In this document: in pieces, positions 8,085 to 16,867 of the stretch
How the letters are laid out: each line of letters opens with the position of its first letter
Numbering within the stretch: the first letter of the stretch is position 1
NCBI GenBank assembly: GCA_020442385.1
Contig: JAGRKE010000008.1
Span: 62,001-126,000, forward strand
Length of the DNA: 64,000 bases
Direction of reading: 5' to 3'
Source: Alphaproteobacteria bacterium
Lineage (GTDB): Bacteria > Pseudomonadota > Alphaproteobacteria > Micavibrionales > Micavibrionaceae
Program-made: the position numbers and the translations under genes
The notes under the pieces: model-generated
What the model was told of the DNA's origin: nothing
Seen by the model: only the letters and a program-made list of their open reading frames with translations
Database searches by the model: none

Positions 8085-9923
8085 ATGTTTGACGTCGCTC
8101 AAATGGAGAGGGGCAACCGTGTCGAAATCGACCGCAGCCGCGACGAAAACCTAACATCATTCGGTAAGGCCACATTAACCGACAGATATTTAATGCCTGA
8201 AGAATCTTATCAGGATTTATTCGCGCGTAACGCGATGTATTACGGCGATGACAGTGAGCACGCGCAGCGTCTATATGATTACATGTCTAATCTTTGGTTC
8301 ATGCCCTCCACACCCGTTCTCTCCAATGGTGGGACGAGCCGCGGACTTCCCATTTCCTGTTTCCTCAACGAAACCCAAGACAGCCTCGAAGACATCGTAT
8401 CTTTGTGGAATGAAAATGTTTGGCTGGCGTCTTTGGGCGGCGGTATCGGCTCTTACTGGGGCAATGTCCGCTCCATTGGTGAAAAGGTTGGCCGTAACGG
8501 TAAAACATCCGGGATCGTTCCTTTCATCCGTGTGATGGACTCTCTGACGCTGGCGATCTCTCAAGGCTCGCTGCGCCGTGGCTCTGCCGCGATTTATCTG
8601 CCAATCTGGCACCCTGAAATTGAAGAATTTATCGAGATCCGCCGCCCAACCGGCGGTGACCCGAACCGTAAAGCACTGAACCTGCATCACGGCGTTCTAG
8701 TGGACAACAAATTCATGCAGGCCGTTGAGAATAACGAAGAATACGCTCTGCGCTCACCCAAAGACAATGCAGTGATTGATAAGATCAGCGCACGCGATCT
8801 GTGGATCAGACTTCTGACAGCGCGCGTTGAAACCGGCGAGCCCTACATTGTTTATATCGACCACGTGAATGATCAAATTCCGGCGCACCACAAAATGGCG
8901 GGTCTGAATGTGAAGATGTCTAACCTGTGCTCTGAAATCACATTGCCGACCGGTGTTGACCATCTCGGTAATGACAGAACGGCCGTGTGCTGTCTGTCCT
9001 CACTCAATCTGGAGACATGGGACGAATGGCACGATAATCCGCAATTCATCGAAGATGTGATGCGATTCCTTGATAACGTGCTGTCTGACTTTATTGCCAA
9101 AGCACCAGATTCAATGAAACGTGCCAAATATGCCGCGATGCGCGAGCGCTCTGTGGGCCTCGGCGTTATGGGCTTCCACGGCTTCCTGCAAAGCAAGATG
9201 ATCCCGATGGAAGGCGTGATGGCCAAGGTTTGGAACCGCCGCATTTTCCAACACATCAAACGCAGCGTTGACGAAGCTTCTGTGAAGCTGGCGGAAGAGC
9301 GCGGGCCATGCCCGGATGCGGCCGATTACGGCGTGATGGAACGTTTCTCCAATAAGATGGCGATTGCCCCAACGGCGTCGATCTCCATTATTTGCGGCGG
9401 CGCATCTCCCGGAATTGAGCCCAATGCGGCCAATGCCTATACGCACAAAACACTCTCCGGCTCTTTCCCTGTGAAGAACAAATATCTGACAGAGATATTG
9501 GAACAAAAGGGCCAGAACACCGAAGATGTGTGGAGCTCTATCTTTACCAATGAAGGCTCTGTTCAGCATCTCGACTTCCTAAGCGATGATGAAAAAGATG
9601 TCTTTAAGACCGCCTTTGAGATTGACCAGCGCTGGTTGATCGAGCATGCGGGCGATCGCAGCGAATATGTCTGTCAGGCGCAAAGCTTGAACGTCTTCCT
9701 GCCGGCCAATGTGCACAAGACTATGCTGCACCGTGTTCACTGGGACGCGTGGAAGAAGGGCGTGAAGTCCTTGTATTACTGCCGCTCCAAATCCATTCAG
9801 CGCGCCGAGTCCGACGCGTCATGGAAACGCGCACAGTCTGGTGAAAATCAGGAAGAGGATCAGGGCGCTTTGGGTGATGGCACCGGCGGATCAATGTACG
9901 AGGAATGCCTCGCCTGTCAGTAA
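8085..9923 (+). CDS. nrdA: Class I ribonucleotide reductase, large (alpha) subunit
   Basis: Reduces ribonucleoside diphosphates to deoxyribonucleotides together with the radical-bearing beta subunit (16868-17947). Active-site elements are visible: the redox Cys in GLPISCFL, the Asn/Cys/Glu radical site in SNLCSEI, the partner Cys in AVCCLSSLNL, the tyrosine pair in SLYYCRSKS, and the C-terminal swinging-arm CxxC in EECLAC. At 612 residues it lacks the roughly 90-residue N-terminal ATP-cone, so overall activity control by dATP through a cone is not expected. No cone is seen on NrdB either. Length and form suit alphaproteobacterial enzymes. The ATG has AGAGGAG upstream. A strong terminator follows, so nrdA is transcribed alone. 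Confidence 0.96.
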   Translation: MFDVAQMERGNRVEIDRSRDENLTSFGKATLTDRYLMPEESYQDLFARNAMYYGDDSEHAQRLYDYMSNLWFMPSTPVLSNGGTSRGLPISCFLNETQDSLEDIVSLWNENVWLASLGGGIGSYWGNVRSIGEKVGRNGKTSGIVPFIRVMDSLTLAISQGSLRRGSAAIYLPIWHPEIEEFIEIRRPTGGDPNRKALNLHHGVLVDNKFMQAVENNEEYALRSPKDNAVIDKISARDLWIRLLTARVETGEPYIVYIDHVNDQIPAHHKMAGLNVKMSNLCSEITLPTGVDHLGNDRTAVCCLSSLNLETWDEWHDNPQFIEDVMRFLDNVLSDFIAKAPDSMKRAKYAAMRERSVGLGVMGFHGFLQSKMIPMEGVMAKVWNRRIFQHIKRSVDEASVKLAEERGPCPDAADYGVMERFSNKMAIAPTASISIICGGASPGIEPNAANAYTHKTLSGSFPVKNKYLTEILEQKGQNTEDVWSSIFTNEGSVQHLDFLSDDEKDVFKTAFEIDQRWLIEHAGDRSEYVCQAQSLNVFLPANVHKTMLHRVHWDAWKKGVKSLYYCRSKSIQRAESDASWKRAQSGENQEEDQGALGDGTGGSMYEECLACQ

Positions 9924-9951
9924 GTTTTACTGCGTAGATCTTGTAAACTCT

Positions 9952-9985
9952 AAAAAGACGCCGAACCCCTGGCGTCTTTTTTTAT
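9952..9985 (+). terminator. Rho-independent terminator of nrdA
   Basis: AAAGACGCC and GGCGTCTTT form a perfect stem around an eight-base loop (gaacccct), followed by a T-run. It lies 29 bp after the nrdA stop. The A-run on the left side lets it work for the convergent deacetylase gene too. Confidence 0.88.
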
Positions 9986-10830
9986 TATGGCTGAAAAAGC
10001 TCAGGCGCGGCAACGGGGCTTTTCGGCGCAGGCTCGATCGGCAAAAAAACAAACCCCTTCTTCTCCGTCATGTAAGACACCAGCGCGATTGTCGCCTCAT
10101 GCGCGGGTTTTTCCGGCATGTCATGCGCCAGAATAATGTGATGCGATCCCTCATCATGCAAATAGGGGTTTTCGTCTATCCGACGTTTTAAATCCTCAAC
10201 ACTCTTTAAACCTTTGCGTTCACGATGACGCTCTAAAAAACCCCAGTCTTCAGTAGAACAGGTGCATAAGGAATCAATTGCCTCGGCCATTTCAGTATTG
10301 CTGTACCAATCAATATTTACATTCTTAACCGGCAAAGACTCAAAGCCCTGCGCCTTTAAAAATTTTTGGATGTCCCGCTTTCTTTGTACCATTTGAGCAT
10401 TGATATCACCCAGCTCATGATTGAGCCCCACGGTCAGAAAATGATCGTGGGCCTTTTTGTATATCGCACATAATCCTTGCGGCTCGACAAAGGCCGTGCC
10501 CATCCCCCGGTCCATATGTGGAAAGCGAAAATATTTCCCAGGCCGCTGAACGCCCGCCTGCTGGTAAAGCTTTTCTAAAATAGCGTCCGTTTTCAGGACA
10601 TCGTCCTTGAAATCCTGAAGCGAAATCTGCGAGGCACGGGGATGGCTGTAAGTGTGATTGGCCATGATAAAGCCCTTCTTGATGCCGTAAATCACGTCAT
10701 CGGGACGCTGCTCCATATGGTTTCCACGGTTGAAAAACACCGCCGGAATCTTTCGATTATAAAGAAAATCAACCAAATCCCTGAAATGTTCAGACGGGCC
10801 GTCATCAATGGTCAGATACGCTTTTGGCAC
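9985..10830 (-). CDS. Polysaccharide deacetylase (NodB/CE4 family), no signal peptide
   Basis: Predicted metal-dependent N- or O-deacetylase of a carbohydrate. NodB motifs are present: motif 1 TIDDGPS with the catalytic and metal Asp (residues 7-13), motif 2 NHTYSHP with the metal-binding H-x3-H type arrangement (about 58-64), and motif 3 FRFPH (about 102). It begins almost directly with motif 1 and has no signal peptide, so it is predicted cytosolic; most peptidoglycan or chitin deacetylases of this family are exported. The C-terminal 120 residues are family-typical but uninformative. It diverges from the SIS-domain gene at 10937, suggesting a link to amino-sugar metabolism. Confidence 0.85.
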   Translation of the reverse strand: MPKAYLTIDDGPSEHFRDLVDFLYNRKIPAVFFNRGNHMEQRPDDVIYGIKKGFIMANHTYSHPRASQISLQDFKDDVLKTDAILEKLYQQAGVQRPGKYFRFPHMDRGMGTAFVEPQGLCAIYKKAHDHFLTVGLNHELGDINAQMVQRKRDIQKFLKAQGFESLPVKNVNIDWYSNTEMAEAIDSLCTCSTEDWGFLERHRERKGLKSVEDLKRRIDENPYLHDEGSHHIILAHDMPEKPAHEATIALVSYMTEKKGFVFLPIEPAPKSPVAAPELFQP

Positions 10831-10936
10831 GCTTCAATCCTTTACTCTGCCCCGAGCCTTATATTGACTCTTTTGCATAAACATAGTTTATAAACCCTTG
10901 TGGGTTGGACATATTATAATATTAGGATCATTTAAA

Positions 10937-11995
10937 ATGGGCCGCGCAAAAGAGTCAAATACCTTTGTAGAAATGCTGCAAGCGCCGGATATTTTCCGCA
11001 GCTTCAATGCGGCCGCATCAAACCCCTTAAAAGCCGCGCTTGAGAAAACAGGCGCGCTGTATGTGATTGGTGAAGGCTCGAGCCGTAAACTGCCCGGACA
11101 AAATTTGATCCGCCAATCGATGAGCCTGCAAGCGCCGCGCCCGTATATTTTCGCGCTGAGCGGTTCTGAATGTCATGATTATAATTTCGAAAACGGTGTG
11201 GTTGTGCTGGTCAGTAATAGCGGACAGACACAGGAAGTCTGCGCGCTGGGCGATCGGCTGAAAAACGAGGGGCATGAAAATTTGTTCGCCCTAACCAATT
11301 TTGCAGACTCGCATCTAGCGACGTTGTGCGGCGCAGAGAAAACAATCTTGCTGGAATGCGGCGCGGAACAAGGCGTGGCCGCAACAAAAACCATTATGAA
11401 GCAGGCGCTTGTTTTGCACGCGGCATTGCCCGGCGCGCAAACAGTTTTCACCCGTAACACTCTGGCCGAAACAGGAACCGCGATTGAAGCCGTGCTCACC
11501 AACCATGGACCTTCAGAGACCATGACGGCCCTGCTCGCCGATGCGAACAATATCTATCTGGCCGGAGCAAATAACGGCCCCGGCGAAGAGCTGGCACTAA
11601 AGTTTTCTGAGACCTGTAAGCCCGCGCACTTTCTGCCGGGCAGTGAGATCGTGCACGGCCCGCAAGAAACAATCGGGGCGAACGATCTGGTAATCTTGAT
11701 TGATCCGCACAGCGATTACCACGCGCGGCTACATAAAAAAATTATCGAAGAAACGCCCGCCAATGTCATTGCGATCCGCAGTCCGGGCAATGATTTAAGC
11801 GCTCTTAATCTTGCGCCCGCGCACATCTATACCCTGCCCAAACATCAAAAAGTGCTTCGGCCCTATTTCCAGCTCGCCGCCGGCTGGCGCTTGTTGATTG
11901 AAACAGCGGAGAAACTCAAGATCGATATCGATCATCCCAAACGCGCCGAGAAAGTCGGCAACCCGCTTCCACCCACCGCATCAACCGCATCATAA
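10937..11995 (+). CDS. Double-SIS sugar-phosphate protein, probable glucosamine-6-phosphate deaminase (NagB-II type) or isomerase
   Basis: Two SIS domains (about 25-170 and 195-340) cover the protein, as in the isomerase half of GlmS and in AgaS/NagB-II deaminases. Sugar-phosphate motifs include VIGEGSSRKL, LVSNSGQTQE, the GlmS-like GVAATKTIMKQA, and PGSEIVHGP in the second domain. No glutaminase domain is present, so it cannot use glutamine like GlmS; interconversion of fructose-6-P and glucosamine-6-P with free ammonia is plausible. ATG at 10937 is preferred because AGGA lies nine bases upstream; an upstream GTG-type start at 10898 would add 13 residues. It is transcribed away from the deacetylase gene. 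Confidence 0.84.
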   Translation: MGRAKESNTFVEMLQAPDIFRSFNAAASNPLKAALEKTGALYVIGEGSSRKLPGQNLIRQSMSLQAPRPYIFALSGSECHDYNFENGVVVLVSNSGQTQEVCALGDRLKNEGHENLFALTNFADSHLATLCGAEKTILLECGAEQGVAATKTIMKQALVLHAALPGAQTVFTRNTLAETGTAIEAVLTNHGPSETMTALLADANNIYLAGANNGPGEELALKFSETCKPAHFLPGSEIVHGPQETIGANDLVILIDPHSDYHARLHKKIIEETPANVIAIRSPGNDLSALNLAPAHIYTLPKHQKVLRPYFQLAAGWRLLIETAEKLKIDIDHPKRAEKVGNPLPPTASTAS

Positions 11996-12063
11996 GTACC
12001 CGTAACTTTATCGCTTGCGCACCCGAATATGTGTCTATGGATATACAAAGATAGGGTTATACA

Positions 12064-12594
12064 ATGAACATCTCTAAAAAACTGATTTTAATGACCGCCT
12101 TAAGCGCCTGCATTGGCATAGGAGTAAGCACAATGGCACAAAGTGACGACAAAACAATGACCAGCACGGGCATGGATGCCTCGCACCTCAACGACAAACA
12201 AAAATATGTCGCGCTGCATGACGGTACTGAGCCGCCCTTCCAAAATGAGTATTGGGACAATCACGAGCCGGGCATTTATGTCGATGCGATCTCCGGCGAG
12301 CCGCTTTTTTCCTCGACCGATAAATTTGATTCCGGCACAGGCTGGCCAAGTTTTACCAAACCGATCAATCCGAAACTGGTGGCTGAGTTCCAAGATGACT
12401 CTCTTGGCATGCAACGCACTGAAGTGCGCTCAAGCAAAGCCGATGCGCATTTGGGACATTTGTTTAATGACGGACCAGTAGAAACCGGCGGCCAGCGCTA
12501 TTGCATCAATTCTGCCTCTTTGAAATTCATTCACAAAGATGATTTGGAAAAAGAAGGTTACGGCGAATATTTGCGTCTGTTCGACGAACAGTAA
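12064..12594 (+). CDS. msrB: Peptide-methionine (R)-S-oxide reductase with signal peptide
   Basis: Repairs the R form of methionine sulfoxide in proteins. The catalytic Cys is in RYCINSASL near the C-terminus, and the family blocks [32 protein letters not shown] and [13 protein letters not shown] are intact. An N-terminal hydrophobic segment (about residues 5-25, ending TMAQSDD) looks like a Sec signal, so the enzyme probably acts in the periplasm. The structural zinc cysteines (two CxxC pairs) are absent, and the common recycling Cys of GCGWPSF is Thr, as in a known subgroup of MsrBs. It ends 3 bp from the convergent histidine kinase gene. Confidence 0.94.
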   Translation: MNISKKLILMTALSACIGIGVSTMAQSDDKTMTSTGMDASHLNDKQKYVALHDGTEPPFQNEYWDNHEPGIYVDAISGEPLFSSTDKFDSGTGWPSFTKPINPKLVAEFQDDSLGMQRTEVRSSKADAHLGHLFNDGPVETGGQRYCINSASLKFIHKDDLEKEGYGEYLRLFDEQ

Positions 12595-12597
12595 TCG

Positions 12598-13968
12598 TTA
12601 GCTCGCAAGCGGGAAGTAGAGATAGAAGGTGCTGCCGTGCCCCTTCTTACTCTCCGCCGTAATCACGCCGTCCATTTGCTTCATCATTCTGTAGGCGACA
12701 GATAAACCAAGGCCGGTTCCCCCTTGTTCGATCTTGGTTGTAAAAAACGGTTCGAATATTGAGGAGAGTGTTTTTTTATCCATGCCCGATCCTGTATCAC
12801 GAATGCTGAGTACACAAAATTTTCCGGGTGTGAGGTCATAGATTTTTGCTTCATGCTCCGAAACATTTTTAATGGTCGCAAAAAACAAAATCTCGCCACC
12901 GTCTTTCATGGCATGTGAGGCATTAATATAAATATTTTTTATGATTTGCTTGAGGTCCGTCAGATTTATACGGATTTGATCACCGCCGTCTAGAAAGCTC
13001 ACATTTTCTTTCAGAGAAATATTGGAGGCCAGTGATTGTGAGGCAAACTCACTCGCTGTTTGTAGCGCCTCACTGGCCGTATAAACTTCTTGCTGGCTTT
13101 GAATACCCTTTGAATGCCCTAAAATATTTTCAACAATTTCGCGCGCGTACATAGCGTTTTTATAGATCATCTCCGCATGGTCATGATTTTGACGCGCAGC
13201 CTCGCTTGTATCGCCCTCTTGCATAATTTTATCCAACCTGCTGCGCAGAATATCGCTGAGCCCCAAGATCGGCTGAAGCGCATTATTGATTTCATGAGCC
13301 ATGCCCGCCGACAAGCGCCCCAGAGAGGCCATGCGTCGATATTCAAGGGCCAGCTTTTGCTGCCTGTGTGAACGGTTCAACAAACTGAAACCTACATAGG
13401 CAGACACGACGATAAAGAGAACGCCGCTGACAGTAACGTAATGAATAAAGTTAGAACGGAGTGAATGCTGGTGCTGCATTTCATGCAACTGAGCATCGGC
13501 ACGCGTGTAAAAACCTTGCAAACCCTGCATATAGTCTCTTTTATATTTTTTATAGTCTGCCGAGAGTAAAATTGCCTGTGCATCCGCCAAGCGTCCGGCG
13601 CTTATCAAAGCAAATGCGTGTCGTTCCATTTCAACAAGTTGTTGGTTTGCGTTATCTGTTTTTTCACCTCCGAAGTCGCCATATTTCAGGGATTGTTTGA
13701 TAACGGTATCGAGCTTTTTTTCAAATACATTATAGCGCCCTTCCCAATGGGAATCCCCGGTATAGGCGGCCATCCGCGCGCTCATGGTCAGGACTTCGTC
13801 GTAATAGCGTATCTTATGCGTAATTTCATTGAGTTCGTATGAACGATTTTGATTACGATCCACATCAGAATGAATGAAAAAATTTTCTGCAACCAAAAGC
13901 ATGCATACTGCAAAACCAACCAAAATATAGGCCCAAAATAAATATTTGCTGTATGGTCTTGAGGTCAT
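12598..13968 (-). CDS. Membrane sensor histidine kinase
   Basis: Two transmembrane helices (about 9-31 and 177-197) enclose a roughly 145-residue helical periplasmic sensor. A HisKA domain follows with the phosphorylated His at about residue 225 in SAGMAHEINNALQPIL, and a HATPase_c domain with N-box KNIYINASHAMKDGG, GSGMDKK and GTGLGLSVAYRMM. The H-E-I-N-N box is typical of the HPK4-like/NtrB-type kinases. No receiver domain is attached. A CheY-like single-domain regulator (14088-14480) is encoded divergently, 119 bp away, and is the likely partner. The gene is more AT-rich than its neighbours. The signal sensed is unknown. Confidence 0.92.
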   Translation of the reverse strand: MTSRPYSKYLFWAYILVGFAVCMLLVAENFFIHSDVDRNQNRSYELNEITHKIRYYDEVLTMSARMAAYTGDSHWEGRYNVFEKKLDTVIKQSLKYGDFGGEKTDNANQQLVEMERHAFALISAGRLADAQAILLSADYKKYKRDYMQGLQGFYTRADAQLHEMQHQHSLRSNFIHYVTVSGVLFIVVSAYVGFSLLNRSHRQQKLALEYRRMASLGRLSAGMAHEINNALQPILGLSDILRSRLDKIMQEGDTSEAARQNHDHAEMIYKNAMYAREIVENILGHSKGIQSQQEVYTASEALQTASEFASQSLASNISLKENVSFLDGGDQIRINLTDLKQIIKNIYINASHAMKDGGEILFFATIKNVSEHEAKIYDLTPGKFCVLSIRDTGSGMDKKTLSSIFEPFFTTKIEQGGTGLGLSVAYRMMKQMDGVITAESKKGHGSTFYLYFPLAS

Positions 13969-14087
13969 TTTACACTCTTAGGTTGATAACGACTTTTTAA
14001 TATACACAAGATACTATAAAATAAAGCTGATTCACATTGAGCATGCGATAATGTTGCATGAAGTTTTTTTGGGGGAAAATTTGAGTC

Positions 14088-14480
14088 ATGCAAAAAGACG
14101 ATTTAAAGATACTTTTGGTTGAGGACGATAACAGTACGCTTACGACCATTCGCTCTATGCTCGCGGAAATTTCCATTCATCAGGTTTTCGAAGCAAAGAA
14201 CGGCGAAGAGGCACAAGCCTTTATTGATCTTGATGCTGCCGATATCGACCTTGTTATTAGTGATTGGAATATGCCGCAAAAAAACGGTTTTGAATTGTTA
14301 AAACATTTAAAAGAAACAAAGCCGAACTTGCCTTTTTTAATGATCACAGGGCGCGGGGATGAAAATTCGGTTCTGGATGCGATTGATGCCGGTGTAGGCG
14401 GCTATATCAAGAAGCCCTTTTCCATGAAGGAGCTTGAAACCAAAATCACCAATTTGTTCAAACAAAAGAAAAAAGCCTGA
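14088..14480 (+). CDS. Single-domain response regulator (CheY-like)
   Basis: A 130-residue receiver domain with no output domain. The acidic pair is in LLVEDDNS, the phosphoacceptor Asp in LVISDWNMP (about residue 59), the switch Thr in FLMITGRG and the conserved Lys in YIKKPFS. It is divergent from the histidine kinase gene and the two probably form one phosphorelay; the output must come from a protein-protein contact. ATG at 14088 follows a purine-rich stretch (GGGGGAAAATTTGAGTC). Confidence 0.92.
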   Translation: MQKDDLKILLVEDDNSTLTTIRSMLAEISIHQVFEAKNGEEAQAFIDLDAADIDLVISDWNMPQKNGFELLKHLKETKPNLPFLMITGRGDENSVLDAIDAGVGGYIKKPFSMKELETKITNLFKQKKKA

Positions 14481-14574
14481 GGCACGCCTTGCCTGCTTTG
14501 CACCCGCCGGGTTTCTTCAAAACCAAAACTCTGCAATAATGCGAGCCAGTTGATTCTGATCTTAAGGGTTCGTT

Positions 14575-15561
14575 TTGGACGCACTTCTTCTTCACAACTA
14601 CCTCGATAAACCGCTTTGGATGTGGTTGGGCTTTCTCGCGCTCATCCTCGTTCTGGTCGTTATCGATCTGGGCGGGTTTAACCGCCGGCAAGAAGAAATC
14701 GGCGTGCGAAAAAGCCTGTATCTGTCATGCTTTTATATCGCACTCAGCCTGCTGTTCGGCTTATGGATCTGGGCACAGATGGGGCAGGAAAGCGCACTAG
14801 AATATTACACCGGCTATGTGATTGAAAAATCCCTATCGATGGACAATCTGTTCGTGATGAGCGTCATTTTCGGCGCGCTGAGTATTCCGCGGCGCTACCA
14901 GCACCGCGTTTTATTCTGGGGTATTCTCGGCGTAATCATGCTGCGCGGACTGATGATCGGGCTCGGCGCAGCGCTGCTGCACCAGTTCGAATGGGTGCTC
15001 TACCTCTTTGCTGCATTCTTAATTGTGACCGGGATGAAGCTCTTATTCTGGGATGGCGGTGAAGACGACCACGAAGATACGGTCAAACATAATCCGATTA
15101 TTCGCTATTTGCGCAGGCGTTTTAAAATCACCGAAACTATCCACGAACAGCGGTTTTTTGTACGCCTGCCCACCACAGAAAATACGAGCCGTAGCGTGCT
15201 TTATATGACACCTTTGTTTCTGGCGCTCGTTACCATTGAATTTGCCGATGTGATTTTCGCCGTTGATTCCGTGCCGGCAGTTTTTGCCATCACAACCGAC
15301 ACATATATCGTTTTTACCAGTAATATCTTCGCTATCCTGGGCCTGCGTGCCCTGTATTTTACCCTGTCCGCCGCCATAGAACGCTTTCACTATTTAAAAT
15401 ATTCCGTCGCCGCCGTGCTGGTGTTTATCGGCGCGAAAGTGTTCATCCCAATCATCACCCCGCTTGAAAAAATTCCGGCCGTCTTCTCTCTTTCGATCAC
15501 GCTGGGACTGATTTTATTCGGCGCAGTCTATTCGCTGATAAAAACGAAACCTGCACAATAA
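14575..15561 (+). CDS. TerC family integral membrane protein (Alx-like)
   Basis: Polytopic inner-membrane protein of the TerC/Alx family, now linked to manganese export and metal handling during protein secretion. About nine hydrophobic helices are visible. Family residues include acidic groups inside helices: YTGYVIEKSLSMDNLFVMSV (about 75-95) and VTIEFADVIFAVDSVPAVFA (about 215-235). At 328 residues it has the Alx length. The start is TTG at 14575, with AAGGG six bases upstream; no ATG fits. No manganese riboswitch (yybP-ykoY type) could be recognised in the 94-bp gap upstream. Confidence 0.93.
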   Translation: MDALLLHNYLDKPLWMWLGFLALILVLVVIDLGGFNRRQEEIGVRKSLYLSCFYIALSLLFGLWIWAQMGQESALEYYTGYVIEKSLSMDNLFVMSVIFGALSIPRRYQHRVLFWGILGVIMLRGLMIGLGAALLHQFEWVLYLFAAFLIVTGMKLLFWDGGEDDHEDTVKHNPIIRYLRRRFKITETIHEQRFFVRLPTTENTSRSVLYMTPLFLALVTIEFADVIFAVDSVPAVFAITTDTYIVFTSNIFAILGLRALYFTLSAAIERFHYLKYSVAAVLVFIGAKVFIPIITPLEKIPAVFSLSITLGLILFGAVYSLIKTKPAQ

Positions 15562-15636
15562 TAAAATTTTTATTGTTTTTTGCCATAAGAATTTGTAAAG
15601 CTGGCACTTTGAGAAAGAAACTGCTGCATTTTTACG

Positions 15637-16659
15637 ATGACCAACACGACAACACCTGAAACTCAGTCCGCGTTTATTGAAGAACTGGCATCCCTGATGC
15701 CGGCCGTGAGAGGATATTTGATTATAAAAACCCGGAATATTGCTTTTTCGGAAGATCTGGCCCATGAAGTCTTTTTAAAGGCGCATAAAAATATAGCAGA
15801 AGGGAAATATAACGAAGAAGGATATATGAATGCCTGGCTGACGCGTATAGCCAGCAACTTACTTATCGATCGTCGGCGCAAACAAAAAAAGCTAAACACT
15901 GCTCCAATGTCACACAGCGAAGACTTTGAACGCGCCGCCCACAACGCTGCGCGTGAGCTTCCCAAAACACTAACAATTTACAAGAAAAATGATTCTGAAA
16001 TCTGGGACTATATTTCAAATATTTTACCCAAGGAGCAGTTCAATGTTCTAGAGATGCGACTGCGGCAAGACATGCCTTTTAATAAGATCGCCACAAAAGA
16101 AAACATTCCGCTGAATACTTCACTGGGCAGAATGCGCTACGCTCTTATAAATTTAAGAAAACATCCAGAAGTCTCTCTCTTTCTAAATGGTGACATCGCC
16201 GAGCTCAAAACGTCAGATAAACGGAAAGTAAAACGCAGCCTTAAACTCAATTTAAAAAATATAAGTAAGATATTTGAAACCGCCACTGATTTGAATAGCA
16301 GGCGGGCATTTGTGCTTCAAAATCTTGGATATTCGGCGAATGAAATTGAACATCATTTGGGCTTGAATCGTGTACAACTTGAACGTTCTTTGCAGAAAAT
16401 CAGAGATGTGATCAAAGAAAATTTTCCTACAAGCGATGGGCTTACACTTCATGGACACGGAAAAACCGATACACGGTCAGACACATTAATTTTAATTGCG
16501 ATGATCGAAATATATGCTGAGAAATACGGCTTTATTTCAAAGACAGATCGTATTCAAGCTCTTGAAAACATTAAAAACAGCACCGTCATTTCAATAGACA
16601 ACGCCTCCATTCCGATAGGCGTCCGCAAAGTCACCCCCGCTACGGGATTAAATTTATAA
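15637..16659 (+). CDS. Sigma-70 family (ECF-like) sigma factor with a second sigma4-like C-terminal region
   Basis: Residues about 10-85 form a sigma2 region (AFSEDLAHEVFLKAHKNI, then AWLTRIASNLLIDRRRK). Residues about 120-178 form a sigma4 helix-turn-helix (LPKEQFNVLEMRL, MPFNKIATKENIPLNTSLGR). The protein then runs on for another 160 residues, where typical ECF factors stop. Residues about 220-262 (RRAFVLQNLGYSANEIEHHL, LNRVQLERSLQKIRDVI) again read like a sigma4 helix-turn-helix. The last 80 residues are unassigned. No anti-sigma gene is adjacent. AT content is higher than in neighbouring metabolic genes. The promoter recognised and the role of the extension are unknown. Confidence 0.82.
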   Translation: MTNTTTPETQSAFIEELASLMPAVRGYLIIKTRNIAFSEDLAHEVFLKAHKNIAEGKYNEEGYMNAWLTRIASNLLIDRRRKQKKLNTAPMSHSEDFERAAHNAARELPKTLTIYKKNDSEIWDYISNILPKEQFNVLEMRLRQDMPFNKIATKENIPLNTSLGRMRYALINLRKHPEVSLFLNGDIAELKTSDKRKVKRSLKLNLKNISKIFETATDLNSRRAFVLQNLGYSANEIEHHLGLNRVQLERSLQKIRDVIKENFPTSDGLTLHGHGKTDTRSDTLILIAMIEIYAEKYGFISKTDRIQALENIKNSTVISIDNASIPIGVRKVTPATGLNL

Positions 16660-16674
16660 AAAACCCCTTCAAAA

Positions 16675-16722
16675 ACACAATATATAGTGTTATATTCTAA
16701 ATATAGACACAATATGTGCCTA
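16675..16722 (+). promoter_or_regulatory. Pair of NrdR boxes upstream of nrdB
   Basis: Box 1 (16675-16690) is acacaatatatagtgt, a full 16/16 match to the NrdR consensus acaCwAtATaTwGtgt. Box 2 starts at 16707 (acacaatatgtgccta), with a perfect left half and a degenerate right half. The start-to-start distance is 32 bp, three helical turns, which is the known arrangement for cooperative NrdR binding. The pair lies 146-193 bp upstream of the nrdB ATG. NrdR is therefore the expected repressor; its gene is not in the window. Confidence 0.88.
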
Positions 16723-16867
16723 TATTCCTATTTCGCGTTTTCACGCAAAAACTATCCCCGTTATCCCCAAGCATTGCGCAGAAAAAGACTCGCAAAGCCG
16801 CAGGAGAGCACTACACTTACTAACGAAGAATCACTTACGAGAAGAAAATTTAAGGAGTACAATCACC

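Noticed and set aside
7715..8092. A 125-codon open frame upstream of nrdA
   Set aside because: No ribosome-binding site, unusual composition (many Arg, Phe, Lys), and it runs into the nrdA start; the NrdR box falls inside it. Probably chance.
10898..10936. Extended N-terminus of the double-SIS protein
   Set aside because: The extension lacks a ribosome-binding site; AGGA upstream of ATG 10937 supports the shorter protein.
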